From Rhizopus sp. PT2906 (Eukaryota; Mucoromycota; Mucoromycetes; Mucorales; Rhizopodaceae), in assembly GCA_025529335.1 (NCBI GenBank), contig JAMYHX010000143.1:1-64000 (forward strand): a stretch of 64,000 nt of DNA, read 5' to 3'. Under the pieces are notes generated by a model. It searched no databases, was not told the origin of the DNA, and was given only the letters and a program-made list of their open reading frames with translations. Each line of letters opens with the position of its first letter. Position 1 is the stretch's first letter. A program made the translations under genes and the position numbers. Shown here piece by piece: positions 34,423-44,727 of the stretch.

Positions 34423-34795
34423 AAGACAAAGTTTTCTTTTTCCAGATCCCGTAGCTTAATGCTGAGGCCTCCACATGCAACACTGGATGCCTTTCAAAGA
34501 ACATTTACTGACCGAATTCACGGGAAAATTAATCTGGACAAGACATACCACAACAGTATGGCCAGTCGCTTGGATTCGAACGCTTGTATAATTTAATGGA
34601 TCGCAGCCTGATTAACGAAGAAAGGGTTGGTTATGTTGACAAACCTGCTGTCGAGCTGAACTTGTTCAGTGTTGGAAGTACTTTGAAGTGGAAAATCAGC
34701 GACAAAGTAAAGTGCATACTGTCATTGGAGCGTTCAGCAGCGAAACCTACCAGTCATTGGATTCAAAGGGACAATTGCTATAACACCGGGTGAGC
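34423..34795 (+). pseudogene. Possible frameshifted coding relic
   Basis: An open frame from 34423 ends at a stop near 34596 (SRLDSNACII), while a second frame starting within it continues as FERLYNLMDRSLINEE to about 34793. Shifting frame near 34570 would give one stretch of about 120 residues. The composition is protein-like rather than low-complexity. I do not recognise the family, and the junction could also be chance overlap. Confidence 0.25.
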
Positions 34796-35674
34796 CACTC
34801 ATCTTTACGGCAATTCATTACAAGGAGCAACACTATTAACGACAACCAACCAAGTGTTCTGTTCGTTGGTTGCTTTGTCGATGGAATGGAGACGAGAGCA
34901 TGATGTGTAAAACAATCATTTTTCGCCATATTGCTGACTGTCAGATCGCTGAGTTTATCTGACTCTGATCTGGTCAGTTACGGTATAAGTGTGGCTCCTC
35001 TTTTTTCCCTTCTACTTTAAGCTGTTAATATTTTTTTTGTACTGTCTTAAAAAGTTAGCAAACGTATTTTGATAAGATTATAGTCCATTTTATGGCTGTT
35101 ATTATTATTGACCTTTATCAAGTTTAAGTTTTTTTTTGGAAACTTTGTGCTACTTTTAACAGTGCTTTTTATGTAACACTTTACACACTAAAAATCACAC
35201 CAAAAAAAATGAATAAGATCAGGCAAATACTCACGCTAGTGTAAACGCTACATAAATTGACAGCATTTAAACAAAAAAAAAAAAAAAAACAACGTGATCT
35301 TTATAATTTTATAGTACATGTAATATTAATCCCTCAGAGGTTGACGCATGACTATTAACACATATGGGTCATCCTACGGCATTCAGGACTAACCCTTTCT
35401 GATGCCTTTTGTGTAGCTCATAAAGATTTAGAGAAAGAAGGGGTTTCAGAAAATAAGTAAAAAAAAAAACTGATTGGCGGGAAAACATAAAGCTGATAAG
35501 CTTAACAAAAAAAGAGAGATGATTTGATTTGTTTCGATCTTACAAGGACCCTTCATCGCTATTCATATGGGATTTATTTTTTCTCCACAAAAATTGGTGC
35601 TTTTATGACGTTTTATACGCTGAAATACCTCTGCATCAATGTCCGATGGGCTTAACTCAGAATGCAAAGAACCT

Positions 35675-35760
35675 TACTTTTTCTTTCTCTTTCTTTTTTT
35701 TTCTCTCTCTCTCTTTCCATCTATTTCCTTTACCTTGCCTTTCCCTTCTTCTTTTTTTCT
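35675..35760 (+). promoter_or_regulatory. Long pyrimidine tract before the PAQR start
   Basis: About 85 bases composed almost only of T and C on the coding strand end 17 bp before the ATG at 35778. Similar but shorter tracts precede many genes in this window, so this is probably the core promoter or transcription start zone. Confidence 0.5.
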
Positions 35761-35777
35761 AAAGGCAACCTATCAAC

Positions 35778-37054
35778 ATGGGCTCAGAATCCGCAACAGC
35801 TATTAGCTCTGCTATCGATTCAGGCTCCAGTAACCAAGCCAGATCCAGGTCACATTCGATCTCTACTCAGATCTTATCATCTGTCAACAAAAAGATCAAG
35901 GAAATAGAAGATGCTGATAGTACTCGAATTCTCCAATACATGGACGATCAAGTACACGAGACTTGGGACTGTGCGAAAGCTGCAATGATCGGCGCCCAGC
36001 GTCTCCTACAGTTTCACGAATTGCCAAAAGAATGGCAGGAAAATGAATACATACTATCAGGGTGAGTTGAAGCGAAAAACAAAAGTGTTGTCATATATGC
36101 TGACTTTGACGCTTTAGGTATCGATTCTATCAAACAAGCAACGCATGTTTGAAATCTATATTCATGATTCACAACGAAACAATCAATATTTGGAGCCATT
36201 TGCTAGGATTTATATTCATGTCTTGTCTTTGTATCTATGGGTTTAATGTAAGTGCCACTTTCTTATCGAGTGATATCAATATTAACCACATAAAATAGAG
36301 CCACTTTTCGGATGCAAGCTTCAGTGATAGAACTGTGCTAATTACGTTTTGTGTGGCCGCACTAAAATGCTTGTTTTGCTCGTCTCTCTATCATACCTTT
36401 ATCTGTCACTCACATCGGCAGGTCAAGCTATTCACAGCCACACTAGATTATATGGGTATTGCCTTTCTAATCACCGCCTCCGTACTTGTATCCGAGTACT
36501 ATGGATATTACTGTCGGCCCATCATGCGCAACCGATACATGATGTTCACCTTGGCGATCGGCAGTCTAGGGATGTTTGCTCCCTTTTTAAAGCGCTGGGA
36601 TACAAAAGAGTATAGACCACTTCGAATCGCCGTATTTGTTTCCATGGCTGTTTCCAGCATCATACCAGTATTGCATCTCATTTTCTTGAATGGATTCAAA
36701 TCAACCTTGAGCTTCTTCAGTTTAGCATCACTTAGTGTTATCATGTATATCCTTGGTGTCATTGTTTGTAAGTCACAAATCACACATTTAAATGAGCTTA
36801 CACTAATAGGCTTGCATACAGATGCAAATCGGTTCCCTGAAAGGATGTATCCTGGTGAATTTGATTTTGCTGGATTCACGAGTCATGCCATCTGGCACAT
36901 TTTTGTCTGTCTAGGCATCTTTGTAAGTTACTTTAAGGGACCATATAGATTAGATCACTCACATATTATATAGTTTCATTACCTAGCAACTCTAAGATTT
37001 TATGAAAATCGTCATACCTACGGATGTGGCATTCTACCTGGTAGATACCACTAA
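35778..37054 (+). CDS. PAQR-family seven-transmembrane protein (adiponectin receptor / Izh-like)
   Basis: Four exons, 35778-36061, 36118-36247, 36299-36922 and 36974-37054, give 372 residues. After a cytosolic N-terminus of about 110 residues comes the PAQR signature IHNETINIWSHLLGF, then a first histidine motif in SSLYHTFICHSH, six further hydrophobic helices, and the C-terminal zinc site TSHAIWHIFVCLGIFFHY with spaced histidines. The family includes ceramidase-like receptors; yeast Izh proteins affect zinc and sterol homeostasis. The N-terminus is cytosolic by family rule. The last exon of 27 codons completes the seventh helix and would be missed without splicing. It converges on the 501-residue orphan with 137 bp between stops. 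Confidence 0.9.
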
Positions 37055-37191
37055 TCCCCTCAATACATTTATTTATTTACATATATAGAATGCTTAGTTC
37101 CAATAGAAAACAGAAAAGGAATAAAAATAAGCATATATTTATTTGAGCATAATATAATATAATATATGTGTGTGTGATAAGAAGGAGCCAT

Positions 37192-38697
37192 CTATTTCCT
37201 ACGATGTTTGCTATTAAATGCTGGCCCGTTCTCAATTAAACTATCGATATGATCAATAAATAGCTGAACATCTTTAAAGTAATCCGGTCCTAGAACATCT
37301 GTCTTGACAGGTTGATTATCCTGTTCGATAGAGTAGCAGTAGTTATCATCAGAAGTAATACCTATAGTCTCTAATATTCTAATAGCGTCTTGCTTTGTTC
37401 GTGGAGCAGGAGTAGGGAAATAGATCCGTAATTCGCTTTGGCTAATCACCACTTTAAATTTCTCTGGATGACGCTTTAGGCATTTAAGCAAGGTCAGCAC
37501 GTGATACATGTGTATTTGATAACTCTTGTTGAGAGATTCGATTGAATCAATAAAAGACGAGTCCACCAAGCTTTCGATATCTGTAGGGCAATTGAAAAAC
37601 TGCAGTGTGTCAAGCGTGATCAATAAATAAATCGTCGAGGCCACGGTCGTTGTAGTAGTGCTTGTAATTGACTCAAGTTCACTGTTGCTTAATAATAGTA
37701 CTGCCTTCTTTTTATCTTCTTCAGACTTATCAGGCTTTTTGCGTACCGAGTTACCTTCAGAACTAGTTCGTCCATGTCGTAGAAGAGCCTTACGTTTTGC
37801 AGACTTGTTGGTTACATTGTTACGCATGGAAGAAAGCTCATCGTGCTGAATGATACAGTCGAGCTTCTTTTGAGTATCAGCGCGCTTAGTAGAAGTTGAC
37901 TCTCGACGAGCAGATCCACGCTTTTTGGAGTCCAAGTGAAATACGTAATGGTTGACATCATCATCATTTTCCATGTCCACGAGTTCTCTCATGCCTGCAG
38001 CATTTCTGGCGGCAAAGATACGGTTATAATTGGGCTCTTCGCTCTCTTCTGCCTGTTTTTTGGGGTTTACAGAGGTTATCTTTGAAGGCTGCTTTTCGTC
38101 AGATGTAACGGGAGCATTCATCTTGGTCCCTGCGGGAGAAAAGATGCGAGAGGAGACATGAGTGATAATGTTTGGTTGCTGGTTCGTAGTGGTATTCTGA
38201 AAAATTGTTACACAGGGAGATTTCGTAGTCGAAAATTGACGAGTAAACCCTGGGCCTCCACGCCCTGCGCCTACAACAGCCGTACGAGGAAAACCCCAGG
38301 TAAGTCCTGCGGACGTAGGTCCTGATGGTCCTGTAGCAGACATCATGGTACGAAGCTGCTGCTGATTCCATAAGCCAAGTCGTTGGTGATACATAGTTGC
38401 CGCATAATTAGGTGGAGGAGAGAATACTTTCATGACAGGAAAATGCTGTTGAATTGCTTTTAATAGCTTAGCCTGTTGTTGATTCTGTGGTGGTAATATG
38501 TTTGTTGTCGTCGTTGTAGACGGTCGATGAAAGATGGTTGCAAAAAATTGCTGTACATTTTGCTGCTGCGTAAAAGAGGTTTTGTAGTGTATTAGCTGAT
38601 TATTACTGTTCACTGGATGTACCAGCTCCGATATTTTGGTTTGGAAATAATGCCGAAGCTGGTGAAAAGAGACAAATAGCTTGGATGGACGTAGCAT
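37192..38697 (-). CDS. Intronless orphan protein, 501 residues
   Basis: One uninterrupted frame, unusual here because most genes have introns. The first 170 residues are basic, rich in Gln, Thr and Ser, and could include a mitochondrial presequence (MLRPSKLFVSFHQLRHYF). The middle is charged and disordered. The C-terminal 170 residues look folded: they begin near ASTIYLLITLDTLQFFN and include SLNKSYQIHMYHVLTLLKCLKRHPEKFKV, quoted in parts, and SQSELRIYFPTPAPRTKQDAI. I do not recognise the family. The start codon is preceded on the coding strand by a strong pyrimidine tract (38735-38775). It could be a fungal regulatory or mitochondrial protein, but nothing in the sequence decides this. Confidence 0.72.
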   Translation of the reverse strand: MLRPSKLFVSFHQLRHYFQTKISELVHPVNSNNQLIHYKTSFTQQQNVQQFFATIFHRPSTTTTTNILPPQNQQQAKLLKAIQQHFPVMKVFSPPPNYAATMYHQRLGLWNQQQLRTMMSATGPSGPTSAGLTWGFPRTAVVGAGRGGPGFTRQFSTTKSPCVTIFQNTTTNQQPNIITHVSSRIFSPAGTKMNAPVTSDEKQPSKITSVNPKKQAEESEEPNYNRIFAARNAAGMRELVDMENDDDVNHYVFHLDSKKRGSARRESTSTKRADTQKKLDCIIQHDELSSMRNNVTNKSAKRKALLRHGRTSSEGNSVRKKPDKSEEDKKKAVLLLSNSELESITSTTTTTVASTIYLLITLDTLQFFNCPTDIESLVDSSFIDSIESLNKSYQIHMYHVLTLLKCLKRHPEKFKVVISQSELRIYFPTPAPRTKQDAIRILETIGITSDDNYCYSIEQDNQPVKTDVLGPDYFKDVQLFIDHIDSLIENGPAFNSKHRRK

Positions 38698-39120
38698 TCT
38701 AAGTTATTGTCTTTTCATTATCCTTTTATTCAAAAGAAAGAAGAAAAAAAAAAATGAAAAGAAAAATAAAGGGAAATTTTCTTTTTTTGAATATTCATGT
38801 GACGCCTTTGGGATAATGATTATCGTATATTGACCAATCAGTAGGTACTGTTTGCATAATAAAGTACATTTTTATATTACTATAACAGTTGCATAGCAAC
38901 GGTAACTAGGTTCCAATGGATATGAATAAACGCAAGTTTAAAGTAACCTCAAGCAAGAAAGAATATTCTTTCGTTAATCCCAAAAAAAGGTTATCGACCT
39001 CCCCCTTTTTCTCCCTTATTTCTAATTTAACGATGCATATTTTATATGCATCATTTTTATGGTTGACACAAAGTCAAAATTGCGTCAATATGTAAAATAC
39101 CAGACAATTAGACAATTTTA
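38698..39120. other. Intergenic region with a perfect hairpin
   Basis: No gene is seen. It contains a perfect inverted repeat at 39032-39052 (9-bp arms) and the presumed promoter of the minus-strand orphan. Confidence 0.55.
39032..39052. repeat. Perfect 9-bp inverted repeat with 3-bp loop
   Basis: GATGCATAT and ATATGCATC flank TTT. The palindrome lies alone in AT-rich DNA and could be a hairpin or a dimeric protein site. There is no direct evidence of function. Confidence 0.7.
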
Positions 39121-39334
39121 TTATTCGCTTTCATCATCATTAACATTATCAGCAGCATGTTCATTTGGTTTATTTTGTACCATCATGCCGTAGCAACCAT
39201 CAGCCCAGCACATGCTGTTATTACTCACGCTGCAGGTTTCTGATGATCTGAGATTCAACTTGACCATACAGCGCTTGCCATGAACCAGTCATATATTGAG
39301 CCAATTTACAGAATGCAGGTTGAGAATTTGACAT
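39121..39334 (-). pseudogene. Frameshifted small coding relic
   Basis: An ATG at 39334 opens a protein-like frame (MSNSQPAFCKLAQYMTGSWQ onward) that stops at 39221. Reading one base back near 39236 opens a second protein-like frame (MCWADGCYGMMVQNKPNEHA) that runs to a stop at 39121 with an acidic tail. The two parts together would be about 70 residues. The 14-nt gap between plausible splice signals is too short for an intron, so a frameshift is the simplest reading. The family is unknown. Confidence 0.35.
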
Positions 39335-40280
39335 TTTTAGGCTTAAATATCAAGATTTGACAGATCTTGATAATTCTACTATCTCTGAGGAAGTTTGACC
39401 GAGAGAATATCTATATATTCATTTATTTAATGGAAAGAGAGAAGGTATGACCGTAATGGAATTCGTTGTTTTCTCACAGTAGTGCATACAAATTTGCTTT
39501 ATAGGTTCAATGCAAGTGGTTGCATTGTTTTACCAGGTGACTTTTCAAGAAGGCTTAATAAATACACCTCTCAGAAGCTTTTTGCTGCTCATGATCAATT
39601 ATTAGCTGACAGTCTTGATAAAAAACGTTCGGCTTATTATCTTTGAATTAGCTAAAAAATATCATGATTCGATTAGTAACAAGGTTCATGAAACCATTAG
39701 ACCGAAGATGATGAACTATGGTAAACCCTTGGTTGCTGTTGACGCAAAATGCTGTGCAAGAAACCCCCTTTTTTTTGCAGCTATAGACTTGGGTATAGGT
39801 TTTAGCGCTTGGATGAATAGAAAATGCAGTTGAATCGTTATAATTTGCGGTTAATACCAAGATATCAATGAATCAGTTGAACAATTTTATCAATGCAAAA
39901 GCAGCACAATAAAAAACATAACTCGAGCCCATTCTTAATTCTCCAAACATTGTCAAAAATAATGCCAAGCGCGATAATATTATAAAGAGAACCCGACTTA
40001 TTCCACCTAAAGAGCTCTATGACTATCTGTTACAATCAACAAAGAGAGCTTTTCTTGAATACAACAACATCACAATTACAAATAGGATTGCCCTAAATTA
40101 ACATAAGAAATAAAATTGTGGAAGCTAACATCACTCTTTTCTTCTTCTTTCCTTTTGTTGTCCACACAATGTCACCTAATGAATTAAGCGGTAAAAAAAA
40201 GACGACATTAGAGTATATACATTCTTGAGACTAAAAGGAGGTATAAAGACCTTATAACCGAGATCATTGATTGTGATTTG
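39335..40280. other. Relic-rich stretch with broken open frames
   Basis: The plus strand shows short protein-like segments interrupted by stops, for example around 39505-39645 (ASGCIVLPGDFSRRLNKY) and 39985-40080 (IPPKELYDYLLQSTKRAF). They do not join by plausible introns. They look like remains of a decayed gene or mobile element, but I could not assign a family or find terminal repeats. Confidence 0.35.
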
Positions 40281-43200
40281 ATGGAAAACCACTTGTTTGT
40301 AAAGAGAGTCTGGGCAAGGGTGCATAGCCTTGATAAACACAATGACTTTGGCTTGTTGCAAAATAGTACATTTATTTTGTTAAAACGTGACAATAAGGGC
40401 TTATGAAAGTCAATATAGCAATCAAGTTATGGAATAAGACCATTAACATGAATAGCAAGTTGAATATGAATACGATAGTCATATGTAGGAAAAACATGAA
40501 TGAGAATTTTATTGACAACATAGAATCATTAGTGCGACAAATCGTTTTTAATGTCATATTTCTTTATTATGGGCGTTGGAAGGAAGATAACTATTGGCAA
40601 TATTTGGATATAACTTCATCTACACTGAAAGCATGGCTTGGTATACATAAAGCAAAGAAGAGGGAAAAAGTAAGCCGAGTACTTACTGTTATATCAAGAT
40701 TATGATAGATCGCATGTTACCGATACAGTTTTATCAGAGTTCAAAAAGGTAAAATATGCCTAAATAGATGATACTCTCTTTGTTATATCAATCACTCGGT
40801 ATTCTAGTTGTTAGATGAAACACGTACAGAAGATTATGCCTTCTTATCCCCCATTCAATTACAATGCTTGTCAAGATGTTATCTTTACAAAGCAGAACAC
40901 GTATGCTACAAAAAATCGATTTGTTAGAGACATACTAAAGATATTTATTGGTAAACAGGCTTCAATAAACTGTAAATGGTCTGAAACTCAAGAGTTCTTT
41001 GTAAAATCAAATGGTAAATCTAGTACTCGTTAAATTTATGAATGCTACAAGTAAAATAGATATTATAAAGGCTGTTCCATATGAAATGATAGAAGAACAT
41101 GTAAATCATCTTTATATACACTTGACTCATGCAGCTTATTTGTATTTTAATTTAGATAACATATACACATCACGTGTTAATATCTATAGGGATCGACATG
41201 ATGAAAGCAGTCAATATAACATCGGTAGACGTATTACGATGGATATCAAATATTCGACTTATAGCAGGAAGTCGTAGATTACCTACACATCTTCAAGTAA
41301 GATAGGCATGTGTGATCTGTAATCTGAATTAATTTTCTTTCACACCAAGGAATACTTTTTGGAGCTTATAGGTTGGGGACAAGTTTGCCTTTTTGCTTGA
41401 TACTTATTGTACTTCGATATAGTTCAATGTGCTCAAAAAGATGACTTGGTAATTAATCAAGAGGATTCGTGCGTTCTACAGCAAGTTTTGGATCAGTTCA
41501 GTGCGCCGGTAAGGATGTTATTACATACATGTATGCCGCTTATAGTTGCTCTTGATAGGATGATAGAAATCACATGAAATATTACCCTGCAAAGATATGT
41601 GTTGTCTTAAAATCTTGCTCAGTAAGCCAAATGGCAATTGAAACTAGTAAGTTGGTCTTTACGCATGTATATGTCTTTTCATAATCACCCTCTATTCTAC
41701 AGCATTCTTTGAAATAATGGAGAATATCGTCATTACAGAAGTATCCCAAATAGCCGTGTATGTATATATATACATATACATAAAGAGGGATATACTATCT
41801 TTATTAACTGGCGATGATACATAGCCTTCGATTTATTGTTAACAAATTATCTCAGCGCATAAGGTATGTCAAACCAACATACTTCTTCTTCTTTATAAAA
41901 AATGACACATTACTTAGTGCTATGTCCATGATGGATGGCATTGAGCTACTTATTCGTAGGCATCAAGAAGCCCAACATGTGTCTGCAGGAACTTTTTATT
42001 TGTTCAAAATATATACACTTTACGAGCTTGCAATCGAGAACGACAACGAGGATTATAGGGATGTAATAAAATCTGTCATGGACGGTTCGTATACATTAAA
42101 AAAAAAAAAAAAAGAAAAGAAGCCTTGCCAGAGCTTAATAGTATCAATAGGTATCTATTTAGTGGCCAAAGATTTCGATGAAATAGATTTATCGTCTATA
42201 CAGTTGGTAATAGAGATACAATGGATTATATAAGAAGAATATTAATTCTAGAAAAGATGCTATGGAGAACAGGAGATTACTTTAACGGCGTATGCTTTTT
42301 TCCCACTAAAGTGTATCTTATACTTACTGTAACATAGAAAAAAGATTTTACTAAAGCTATACCTTGGTATTTCCACACGTCAAGTATCATGGTCATGACA
42401 GCAGAGGGTCAACAAAATACATTGATACTGGCAAGGTGTGTTTTTTCTTTGCTCAATAAGGCCGAAAACTGATTATTTTACAATCAGAAAACTAGCACTG
42501 TGTTATGCAAAGGGCAATGACTATGTAGCAGCGTGTACATGCTTGGAAAATGCAATGGGTATAATTAACAAGGAATCTCACGCTCGAGATTACCTTTGGC
42601 TTGTTCAATGGTCTATTCAAAACGGCGATAATCCTACAAAAAGTAAAAAAAAAGTTAACATACAATAAAAGGTGGTCTATTTAACAAGGACATATATAGC
42701 GGCTTCTTTTGTTGACAAGTTAGTACTAGCCCAGGATTTTAAGCCAACAATGTTCACAGATGTTTTGGATTCTTTTTATACGGTAAATGTTTATTCTCTC
42801 TTCTTTAAACAGTTGCTGATTATTTTTTTATTTGGGAAAAGCATGGCAAAAGATGTCAATTGATAGTACATATTCTAAAACATATTGTGCTGCAAAACAC
42901 CAAGGAAAGAATAAAAGACAGTGATCAGGAAACTTTGTTACAATCTAAGACATTATTTATAAAGCAGCTGATATTCGCTCTAAGGTACACAGCTTATATA
43001 ATCATTTCGTATTTTGATCATTATTTTATAGATGTATCATATACATCAAGACAACTGTTTATGAAGAAATATTAAAAGAAGAAAGCTCACGGATCAAGTA
43101 ATTGTCTAAAAAGAGAATCCACGACTGTTTCTTATGCTGTATTAGATATCTGGATTTTAGATCAATATCAAATTACATTAGACGTGGTAGCTTGTTTTTT

Positions 43201-44643
43201 CTTTTTTTCTTTTAATTGCTATGTTTGTATCTCACTAACTGAACACTAGTTTGTCAAATTATTGGAAGAAACAGAGACTATTTACGTACATGTAGTCAGG
43301 ATAAAGTTTTTATGAATCATATTGAATGGATGAGAGGTACAACTTGGAATCTAGGTCTATACTGTCTCAGTGCCGGCAAAACGACAGAGGGTACCCATCT
43401 CTTTTGTGTTTTAAACAAGGTAACCGTCTCCTTTATCCTTCAAGAGAAATGTCTATTCATTCTTTATTACGTAGCTCTCATCTATATTTGAGAATATGGA
43501 TCAGTATACTCAAGAACAAAGGCTGATTCATGTATTTATGACACTTTGCTCAAAGTCCTTGGGTTTACAAAAGGTAATAGTAATAATAATAATAGTAATA
43601 GTAGTAATTGTGCTTAGTGTTATTGTCAGGAGTGCATAAGAGATGATGTGCAGACACTAAAGAAACATTATGATCAATTACCTGAATGTATAAAGACCCT
43701 TGTAGGATTGTTTGAGATTGAGTTTCATGTTTGCCAACGACAGTTTGATGCAGCCATTGAAACATTTAATGTAAAAGAAGATGAGGGGTAGGGGAATAGG
43801 ACAATTTTGAATACACTAACCTTATTTACTCAGGTTTATCTAAATTTGGAAAGCCATTCATTTGTTGTATTGGAGCGCATGATTTGTAAAGTCAATAGTT
43901 TTATGTAAAAAACGCTAATTCTTTTTTGGGAGTTAGGTATTATTATACAAAGTGATCAATGTCCACATAAAAGTAGGTAATACTAAGCATAAAAGAAGAA
44001 TATATATATATGTTAATGTTGCTTATAGTTGCATTCCAGTTGCTCAAGGTAAAGCATGTCCTATATACACATTTGTTATTTATTTCTTCCTATAGTCTTT
44101 CCAAAGATTAAGTAAACTTGCTCAGCAAACAATCGATGTGTATGCAAGATGGACGCGTATAATTATATCAACAGCATTAGCCTATGATCAATCTGAAGCA
44201 TTTGACTGTCTTGAATGGATGATGAATCAAAGACTCTATCAAAAGGTAAATCTTCATGATTACACATTGTACATCTTATTCACATTCTCTCTTTCTTTCC
44301 TTTTTACTCAGCATAATTATCCACAGAATGAGCTGTATTACTTGATTGTAGTCACTTGGAATGAAGGGATCACATGTTACTTTGGGTAAGGAGGGTTATT
44401 TAATAAATAAGGCTATCCCTTAATGCAAAAAAATAGTAATTATAAGCTTAAAGGAGAAGCCTGGTGTAAATGTTCATTTAACCTTTTGAATTATTATCGA
44501 CAAGAGAATAAGGCTCGATTAAAAGAACAGGTAATATATACATATACCTATTATATATATTAATACACATCTTAATATATTGTTAGATGGATAAAGCATA
44601 TCGAATGTTTTCCACACAAAAGGAAACAAAAACAGACGCCTGA
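40281..44643 (+). CDS. SPO22/ZIP4/TEX11-like meiotic TPR protein, multi-exon, boundaries partly unresolved
   Basis: Coding segments alternate with many short introns. The first piece (MENHLFVKRVWARVHSLDK) joins across an intron at 40366-40409 to INIAIKLWNKTINMNSKLN, the place where Zip4 proteins have their LWN motif. Later pieces include MSMMDGIELLIRRHQEA (about 41925-41980), KLALCYAKGNDYVAACTCLENAMG (about 42490-42560) and, at the C-terminus, NYPQNELYYLIVVTWNEG with CYF, then GEAWCKCSFNLLNYYRQ and a short last exon ending at 44643. These fit the SPO22 domain of helical TPR-like repeats. Zip4 is a ZMM scaffold that promotes meiotic crossovers. The C-terminal joins were checked for phase, but exon limits between 40.7 and 43.9 kb were not resolved. 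I cannot rule out that some segments are damaged. An IME2-like kinase follows 84 bp downstream. Confidence 0.6.
43577..43609. repeat. AAT/AGT-type trinucleotide microsatellite
   Basis: Repeated AAT and AGT triplets lie within an apparent intron of the SPO22-like gene. Confidence 0.75.
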
Positions 44644-44727
44644 TTTTTTTTTTTATTTTTTTCATTCGTTTATAATTTCTCTTCCGCTTATTTTTTTTCT
44701 TTTTCTTTTTCTATTGTATTAAAGTAA

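Larger units (their letters stand above)
34130..35777. other. Intergenic region with broken coding-like fragments
   Basis: There is no intact gene in about 1.6 kb. 34393-34795 holds two overlapping frames that look like one frame interrupted by a shift (described separately). A GTTGGTTG/CAACCAAC inverted repeat lies near 34841-34872. The last 100 bp (35675-35760) are almost purely T and C on the plus strand, ending just before the PAQR start codon. Confidence 0.5.

Noticed and set aside
34841..34872. CAACCAA / TTGGTTG inverted repeat as a terminator or element end
   Set aside because: The arms are only 7 bp, there is no second copy, and no element is adjacent.
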